A model generated the notes under the pieces. The model searched no databases and was not told the DNA's origin. It saw only the letters and a list, made by a program, of their open reading frames with translations. From NCBI GenBank assembly GCA_003833135.1, contig QZLH01000279.1:26459-63338 (forward strand): 36,880 bases of DNA. Reading direction: 5' to 3'. Made by a program: the position numbers and the translations under genes. The stretch is from Oehlia diaphana (lineage: Eukaryota > Glomeromycota > Glomeromycetes > Glomerales > Glomeraceae). Shown here piece after piece: positions 30,646-36,880 of the stretch; position 1 is the stretch's first letter; each line of letters starts with the position of its first letter.

Positions 30646-31904
30646 TTGTACGTTGAATCAACTTTGATAAAATTTTATATCATAAATATTAAAACTTCTA
30701 AATTATTCTAACGTGTTTACTGAAAAACAACCAATTGATAACTAAGATCAACTAGTTATCGATGATTCAAGAAATTTTGATGAATGAAAAAAATCATTGA
30801 GTGTATATAATGTGATTATTTTTAGCTCAGTTTGTAATTTTTTTTTATATTTTTTTTTTATTTGAATAGAAATAAAAGTATGTACCGTTGTAATATATAT
30901 ATAATCTAACCGGTATTTTAATACTTTTGTATACTTACATTTCATTTATATTAATTTATAATATAAATGAAATCACAGTATATTATGTACAAATTTAAGA
31001 TTTACCTTTAATTTGCATTTGTTGGATGATATAATTTACAAATAATTTACCATTTGTAAACATAAAATTTTTAAATTAGTAATATTTTTGAAATTAAAAT
31101 AAATAAAATTATGACATACAGTATATTGTTCAAATTGGTCTCATTTTTCCATATATTTACATTTAGATTATGTACAAATTATATACAAAGGTGGTTAAAT
31201 TACGTTTAAATTAGTTAATGATTATTTTGTGTATATTCAGTGAACGTTCCTTTTTTTTATAAGGCCATTAATCTTCTTTACATCTAAACTAAACTGCCAC
31301 GCACGAATACGATCGTCCGTAGACAAATTTTTAAAAAGTTAATAGCAGGCTATATTATAATTTTATATATGGAAATTCATCCTGCTTATTTGAAAATATC
31401 TGTTTCAATGTGAGAAATTTCTTGAAGAAAGTTGTGAAACAAAAAGTCTCAGCTCAATAAACTTCACATTTTAATGGGTACTAATGACTCGTCATTTAAA
31501 ATATTCCGACTAAATAAGATTATTTAGGCTTTATTTAATAAAACATAATTCGAATCTTACGAAATTCTTATGATTATAATACGATAAAATGTAATTATAA
31601 AACGTGATTAAAATTTTAAGCTTTTGTAGCTTATCTTCACCAACGCTTTTGAAAAAAAAGAAAAAATTTTCCAATAAAATAGTTTACCATGCTTGATTTT
31701 AACAATTAAATAATATTTATGAAATATTCCCTTGTTATCAAAAACTAAAATTAATGATTCTTTCTATGTAACGCACTATTGATAAATGAAGACGAAAATC
31801 GAATTTTATCTTTTTTTGGCTTAATAATCTGATTAATATACATAACATAATCAACATATGTATATCTAAATAAAAATTAAAGAATAAGATTTAATCTAAT
31901 CTTT
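30646..31904. other. A+T-rich spacer downstream of BTB-SPRY copy 4
   Basis: No gene that I can support. Unlike the other copies, copy 4 does not show the recognisable 3' flank (no ttctttctatatca block and no BTB relic), so the duplicated segment is interrupted or lost here. The breakpoint lies close to the stop codon at 31905. Confidence 0.4.
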
Positions 31905-33305
31905 TTAATTTTTTCGATGAGGTTGAATTCGAATACGACCAGGATAACAAAATGATACTAATGGATAAAGTTTTGATGGTAGATTATTCCATTCTGATAC
32001 TTCTCGATACTTTTTACCATTGATTGTAAAAGCACAAGTTCTTTTATTCATATCTAAATGAACTGTAATTCTTGCACCATCTTCATGAAACGTGGGACAA
32101 TAATTTATATCATAGCTTTTATGATTACGAAGCTCACTACCAGAACTCAATACCCATCCAGTAGGTTGAATTCCTGCAAAGGTTTCATAATTTAAATTTT
32201 CTGACGCACATACTCCAACCCAAGTATTACCACAATCTTTCTCAATAATTACATCCCATTCAAAAATGCCATTACTTTCTAATGCTATTTTGGCTCTAAC
32301 ATTTTGGTAGCCACAACCATTTAATGCATGAACAATTTTTCCGTTATCTTCAATGATAAGTTTTGATCCACATGCTTTCTCATCCCAAAAATAACCGGAT
32401 AGATTAATAGGTTTTCCACGAGTATTATTTAAATTGAAATTATTTGATTTTATAGATTGTCGATAAATATTTAAAATTATTTTAGCTGGGACAATTTCTA
32501 GCGGCTCGATGATATCAACTAATATTGAACCTTTAATTATTTTGAAATCAATAAATTTAACCAAAGGTTCCAATTCTTTAGCAATTTTTTGATGATCGGG
32601 AATAGGTTCATTTTCTACTTGTATTGAATTCTCCAATTGGTCTAAGGTTGGCAATCGTTTCAAAAAAGTTTTAAATGCATCATTAGAAACTTTTTTTGCT
32701 GCTAGAATTGCACTATACCGAAAAACTTCATATTCCGGGGTCACGAAAGGCATTTCTTTTTCATGTGTAATAGATAAAAGACATTTAAGACCCGTAATAG
32801 ACAATCGACCAAATTCAATATTATTTAAAGACATAATTGCTACTGTTTCAACCAATAAATTAAGAAAAATATTATCTTCCGCTAATGGAAAATTTTCCGT
32901 AATTTTAGATAGTAATTCCGGTGAATAATTTTTAACTAAATTAGTATTTTTAACCGTTTTTGTAATAAAATCCTGAAGGTCTGGTAATTGAAAATAATCA
33001 GCAGCGTAAAAAGCTTCAATTGCATTATCTTTTGTCAAAGATTCTTCTTTAATCGATCCCGTATAAATATATTCTAATATAATTTCCATCCCGGCGGAAT
33101 TAATCTTTGGAAAAGAAATTTGATTATCATAACTTTCTTTCATCCCATTATAAAGCAGTTTATCAAGTACTTCGGACCTTGCTGCTAAAATTGCTCTACA
33201 ACCATGTAATTTCTTTTCATCTTCACACAAAATTTCTATGTCACTATACTTTGGATTATTTATTAATAATCTTAAATCTTGTTCTAACGAATATCCTCTT
33301 GTCAT
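31905..33305 (-). CDS. BTB-SPRY protein, array copy 4 (466 aa)
   Basis: Single exon; BTB at about residues 12-118 (YSDIEILCEDEKKLHG, CRAILAARSEVLDKLL, EYIYTGSIKEESL), helical linker, and SPRY at about 332-463 (FEWDVIIEK, WVGVCASENLNYETF, HLDMNKRTCAFTING). Its SPRY loop is the most distinctive (GSELRNHKSYDINYCPTF, HEDGARI), with one extra residue. The start matches the sister copies. It lies about 21 kb from copy 3, with all of the unrelated material between. The leader is reduced: the long homopolymer runs are replaced by a short TTTTTCTAAAAAAG-type stretch. Confidence 0.93.
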   Translation of the reverse strand: MTRGYSLEQDLRLLINNPKYSDIEILCEDEKKLHGCRAILAARSEVLDKLLYNGMKESYDNQISFPKINSAGMEIILEYIYTGSIKEESLTKDNAIEAFYAADYFQLPDLQDFITKTVKNTNLVKNYSPELLSKITENFPLAEDNIFLNLLVETVAIMSLNNIEFGRLSITGLKCLLSITHEKEMPFVTPEYEVFRYSAILAAKKVSNDAFKTFLKRLPTLDQLENSIQVENEPIPDHQKIAKELEPLVKFIDFKIIKGSILVDIIEPLEIVPAKIILNIYRQSIKSNNFNLNNTRGKPINLSGYFWDEKACGSKLIIEDNGKIVHALNGCGYQNVRAKIALESNGIFEWDVIIEKDCGNTWVGVCASENLNYETFAGIQPTGWVLSSGSELRNHKSYDINYCPTFHEDGARITVHLDMNKRTCAFTINGKKYREVSEWNNLPSKLYPLVSFCYPGRIRIQPHRKN

Positions 33306-33445
33306 TTTTCAAGAATCTTTTTTAGAAAAAGTAATACTTTTTTTTCAAACCCATTTATGAATATTTACTATATGTTCTGTACTATGTTGTACTAAACCGT
33401 ATTACGTGCTATTTCATATGAATTTATGCTGCGCCTTCATAATGA
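33306..33445 (-). promoter_or_regulatory. Leader and promoter block of BTB-SPRY copy 4
   Basis: The block tgttctgtactatgttgtac with taaa is at about 33373-33396, and gctgcgccttcataatgag at 33429-33447, 126 bases from the ATG. This is the best-conserved example of the gcgccttcataatg word. The homopolymer leader is shorter than in copies 1-3. Confidence 0.6.
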
Positions 33446-33597
33446 GCATATGTGAATTTCCGGTCACGTGTTCTCCAAACTTCTCGTATTTTTAATATCA
33501 ATAAAATACGATTTCCCTATATACAACTAAATATGTGAAAACCCATATTGGTGCAATTTGCATACTAATTCTTTAATATTAAACGATTAATTAATCA

Positions 33598-34500
33598 AGG
33601 ACCCAGATATATATATATAAGGGTCAGGTGGCAAAAAATTTTTTTACTATGAGCTGTACGCAGAGACTTTTTATATGAGTAGTACGCATAATTGACACCT
33701 GATATTGAAAATCCTGCAAAAATACGCAAATAAAATTTCAAACAAAATTATTTTATCATGATTTCTATATTATTTATAAAATCAAATACTAATATGTGAA
33801 AAAATAGAATTTATTCTAATTTACAATAATATTTTTCTAAAATTTCACTTTTTAACCCTTAGAATTTTCTTTCAATTAATACTAAATATGTATTACAATG
33901 CAGTATATTATAAAATACGCAAACTAATTTTTTACATATAAAAATTTTGATAAAAAATACGCAATCTTGATGCCTAACTATGGAAGAAAATTTCTTAAAT
34001 TGTATGGTGGCTGTCACCTATAAACTACACAGTCCGAAAATTTAAAAATCTATTTATTTATATTGTGTAACTTATTTTTATAGTATTTTTTTAAATATAA
34101 TTTTTGCCACGTAAGCGGCAAAAATTTTTTTTGCTAATATTCCATGGAATTTTTGTGGAATTCATAAAAATTTCATGCAAACTAGTCCAAAATTTTCTAT
34201 TTTTACTATTATCACTTATTAAAATTATCAACTTTTGATCTATAATATTGCTTAATATTATTATTAAATCTTATAAAATAAACCGATAGAAATGTGCAGT
34301 TAATGTTGCTCTATCATTTTATCGGTTTAGATTTTTTTATGTTGCTTAGTTTATGAATTATAAAAGTTTAAAGTTATATAATATTAGTGTGGTTTATAAG
34401 TGACAGAAACCATACGCAAATCAAAACTTTACTCCGTCTAATTCCACTATGATGGGACGCAGCTGTGTACCCTACCCCTGTATGTATATTTCTGGGTCCT
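33598..34500. mobile_element. Possible 903-bp non-autonomous element with short inverted ends
   Basis: The left end at 33598 reads aggacccagatatatatata and the right end, read on the minus strand from 34500, aggacccagaaatatacata; the match is about 17 of 20. Flanking bases (attaatca and attagaac) match only partly, so the target duplication is uncertain. Inside are small hairpins: ttttgcc/ggcaaaa at 34101-34124 and a perfect 10-base pair taaaccgata/tatcggttta at 34279-34288 and 34320-34329. No coding capacity is seen. Confidence 0.4.
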
Positions 34501-34991
34501 ATTAGAACTAACTTTGGTTAATGACGTTAATCGCTTTAACCAGTTAAGCTTTTTTTTTTTGATCGTTTCCGACCTCCAAATAAAAGTACATTTAATACAA
34601 CCGCCGATAATTTTATTGAACTGACCTTATTTCTATGTTAAACTATTTAATATGCTTTATAATTTTGGTTTAAAATAAACTTCGCCTCCTCAAATAGATC
34701 TTATTTTACAAAACCATTTTAGGAACCTTACTTTTATAGAGTAAAAATTTTTTTTTTTGTCTTAGAAGCAACAACTGTATTACGCAATTATAAATAAAAT
34801 CCCGAAGAACCATTTTATTTCTTTATAACAATTAAAAGAGAAATTATATAATAAATTCACCATTAACTGTTGACGTAAAAATAATACAAACCTTTAAAAC
34901 ACACTTGAAAGTTGGGTGGATAAATCTTATTTTTATAAATAAATTACATTATAAAATGTTATAATTAATTGTTTATATATACATACACCAT
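34501..34991. other. Array spacer between two insertions
   Basis: No gene. The stretch cttataaataaattatatta with aaaatgtt at about 35717 has a close match at 34933-34964, indicating a small internal duplication around the neighbouring element. Confidence 0.35.
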
Positions 34992-35520
34992 TAGGGTGTG
35001 CGGTCAACTAATTAAATCAAAACTATATGTGGACCCCTATAAATTTTACTATTAAAGATTTTTTCATGCAACATTCAACAATAATAATATTGGTCCCATT
35101 ATATTTTCCTAATCTTATTATTATTATACTATACATACTGTACATACTATATTATAGCGATAAATAAATCATTGTCTTCAGAAAAATATAAAAATTCAGA
35201 TAACCACCCAATAACTTGAAAGATAATGTAGCAGTTTCACTTTTTTAAAAAACACTGAGAAAATTTTTTCCTTGTGTAGTTATGTCTGAAAAGTGTTACT
35301 TTATTTATTTTCGAGACACGAAAAATCTTTTTTGGAAAAAACAAACTACTACATGAAAGAGACAGTGATTTAAAATATTTTTATGGAATTTGGGGTGTAA
35401 TTGATAGGAAGAGTTTAATTTTATGGAAGTATAAAAACATATCAATTTAGTATATAAGACGGAGTTAATCAATAGTTTAATCAGAAAAATCTTTAATTAA
35501 TTAGTTGACCACACATCCTA
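34992..35520. mobile_element. 529-bp MITE with 9-bp target duplication
   Basis: The terminal repeats read tagggtgtgcggtcaactaa from 34992 and taggatgtgtggtcaactaa from 35520 on the minus strand, each continuing tta or ttaa; only two positions differ. Identical 9-base copies of atacaccat flank it (34983-34991 and 35521-35529). TAGGG-type tips suit hAT (8-bp) or Mutator-like (9-bp) elements. No transposase is present. The interior resembles 22385-22545. It lies inside the array segment and is younger than the duplication. Confidence 0.8.
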
Positions 35521-36079
35521 ATACACCATCCGAAATACCCTCAATTTTATCATATCACTTATTATCGTACATAATCGTTTATCATATATCGTTATATTAC
35601 CCTACCATTTATTAACCGATCTTTATATTTCTTTCTGTTACTAACGTCAGAAACCGGTGATAACAATATCATATGAAAGCTGCGCCTTTATAATGAACCA
35701 AAAGTTGACCTTATTCTTATAAATAAATTATATTATAAAATGTTGCAATGAACTTTACGCGTAGCGAATAAACTCGCTATATACATAAAAGAATTATTCC
35801 TTTTAAATTATATAAAAGTTTGTTTATTTTGTGCATAATAATATTCCACAAAATAAATAAAGAATATACTAACATAGTTCTATTTCTTTATAATATTATA
35901 ATAATTCGCTGTCATAAAGTTCTTGCAAACGAAAATAATTGAATAATCTGCAGCATTATATTGACTATAATTAATAATTCTTCTCAAAGATTTTAAAAGT
36001 TGAATTGGTACAAAATCCAGGAGATCGAAAAATGAAGACGTTAATGGTGTATGATTTTGCCTGTATGAATATTATTTGA
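35521..36079. other. Array spacer with an orphan promoter word
   Basis: No gene. The word aaagctgcgcctttataatg at 35679-35698 matches the array promoter element, but no coding sequence lies within the usual 100-160 bases on its left. From about 36000 the sequence becomes the 3' flank of the fifth copy. Confidence 0.45.
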
Positions 36080-36125
36080 TTAACATTCCATCATAAAATA
36101 GCCTGCCAAATATTGCTATAACTGC
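36080..36125 (-). pseudogene. BTB-domain relic downstream of gene 5
   Basis: A short piece, ttccatcataaaatagcctg, matches the BTB coding region (equivalent to attccattataaagtaacct in gene 1). It stands 690 bases beyond the stop codon of copy 5, the same place as the relic beside copy 1. Confidence 0.3.
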
Positions 36126-36736
36126 AAAAAAAAAAAAAAAAAATAGATTTGAAGAAAGATATTTGATTTGAGAGGTCTAATAAATATATAATGGTGATAT
36201 AAAATTTTGTGAGTGAAAATTACTAACGATATCACAAATATAAAAAAAAGAGAAACTAATATCTTTAGCTGCGCATTCACAATTATTTGTTAGAAATAAA
36301 TTTCTTGCATGATATATACAATAATCTAAATCTTAATTTTCTTATACAATACGACTAAAAAGGTATATTTTGAGACGGTCTACTTTTTCAAGTAAGAAAA
36401 CACGATCGTAACGAAGTGTAAGTTCTTAGATTCTTGTAACCATTCATATTGAACTTCGAAAGCGATTATTTTTATAATAAAAGACAAATTATGCATGATT
36501 TTAATAGTACAGATACAGTTATTATATTTATTGAATATTCTGACTAAGTTTACTTTTTTACCGACTAATTACATTACTTTATAGAAAATGATATTCGATA
36601 CAATCCTTTCTATATCACGTACTAATATTAACAATAGATTAAATAAATTTTGATGTTACGAGAATATAAGAAATTTGCTAATCATAATATAATTTAATTG
36701 GTATGCATACTATACTATAATTCAATGATTTAATTT

Positions 36737-36737
<1 letters not shown>
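36126..36737. other. Duplicated 3' flank of BTB-SPRY copy 5
   Basis: No gene. It runs parallel with 960-1580 and with 8690-8990; shared words include ctgcgcattcacaattattt, cgatcgtaacgaagtgtaag and ctttctatatcacgtacta. Confidence 0.5.

Positions 36738-36776
<39 letters not shown>
36738..36776. repeat. Poly(A) tract, 39 A
   Basis: An uninterrupted run of 39 A on the plus strand, 35 bases beyond the stop codon of copy 5. On the gene strand it is a poly(T) run in the 3' UTR or just outside it. The other copies lack it at this place. Confidence 0.85.
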
Positions 36777-36778
<2 letters not shown>

Positions 36779-36810
36779 GTCACAAAATTTGTACTAACGT
36801 TCTAATTTTT

Positions 36811-36880
36811 TTAATGAGGTTGAATTCGAAAACGACCAGGATAATTTAATGATACTACTGGATAAAGTTTTGATGGTAGA
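36811..36880 (-). CDS. BTB-SPRY protein, array copy 5 (3' end only)
   Basis: The window ends inside the SPRY domain. The visible C-terminal residues read LPSKLYPVVSLNYPGRFRIQ and then PH before a TAA at 36811-36813. The other copies continue with Q-K-N or R-K-N before the stop; here the Q codon CAA has become TAA, so the protein loses its last three residues. The original TAG is still present at 36802-36804. The rest of the gene lies outside the window, so whether it is intact is unknown. Confidence 0.85.
   Translation of the reverse strand, partial: LPSKLYPVVSLNYPGRFRIQPH

Overview
The window looks like nuclear DNA of an arbuscular mycorrhizal fungus (Glomeromycotina), most likely Rhizophagus irregularis or a close relative. 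The reasons are: very A+T-rich sequence with long A and T runs; short GT-AG introns of about 65-81 bases in the two spliced genes I could rebuild; an expanded tandem family of BTB-domain proteins; a decayed Crinkler-type gene; and a decayed copy of a coiled-coil family that I know as highly multicopy in this genus. The species assignment is inference from memory, not a database result.

Layout. (1) 1-10.6 kb: a tandem array, all on the minus strand, with three intact single-exon BTB-SPRY genes (stops at 1656, 4807 and 9083), a truncated BTB pseudogene (about 6640-6960) and smaller BTB relics just downstream of each gene. Intergenic sequence is also duplicated, so the repeated unit is a segment of about 3-4 kb rather than a gene alone. 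(2) 11.8-12.7 kb: a three-exon plus-strand gene for a small two-helix membrane protein of unknown function. (3) 12.7-22.8 kb: gene-poor DNA with MITE-like elements, low-complexity tracts, a pair of CRE-like palindromes and a polypyrimidine block. (4) 22.8-24.1 kb: a seven-exon minus-strand gene for an F-box protein whose C-terminal half resembles the PP2 (phloem protein 2-like) module. (5) 26.1-30.7 kb: a graveyard of minus-strand relics: a coiled-coil multicopy gene, a Crinkler-like gene, a protein-primed type B DNA polymerase of a mobile or viral element, and an unidentified broken ORF. (6) 31.9-36.9 kb: the BTB-SPRY array resumes with a fourth intact gene and the 3' end of a fifth, separated by two inserted elements.

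How it fits together. BTB-SPRY proteins and F-box proteins are both typical substrate-receptor classes of cullin-RING ubiquitin ligases (CUL3 and SCF respectively), so the live genes here point to substrate recognition. The BTB-SPRY copies keep a common promoter block and a constant scaffold while the SPRY loops vary. The clearest system in the window is therefore a locally duplicating, diversifying receptor family. No tRNA, rRNA or CRISPR array was seen.
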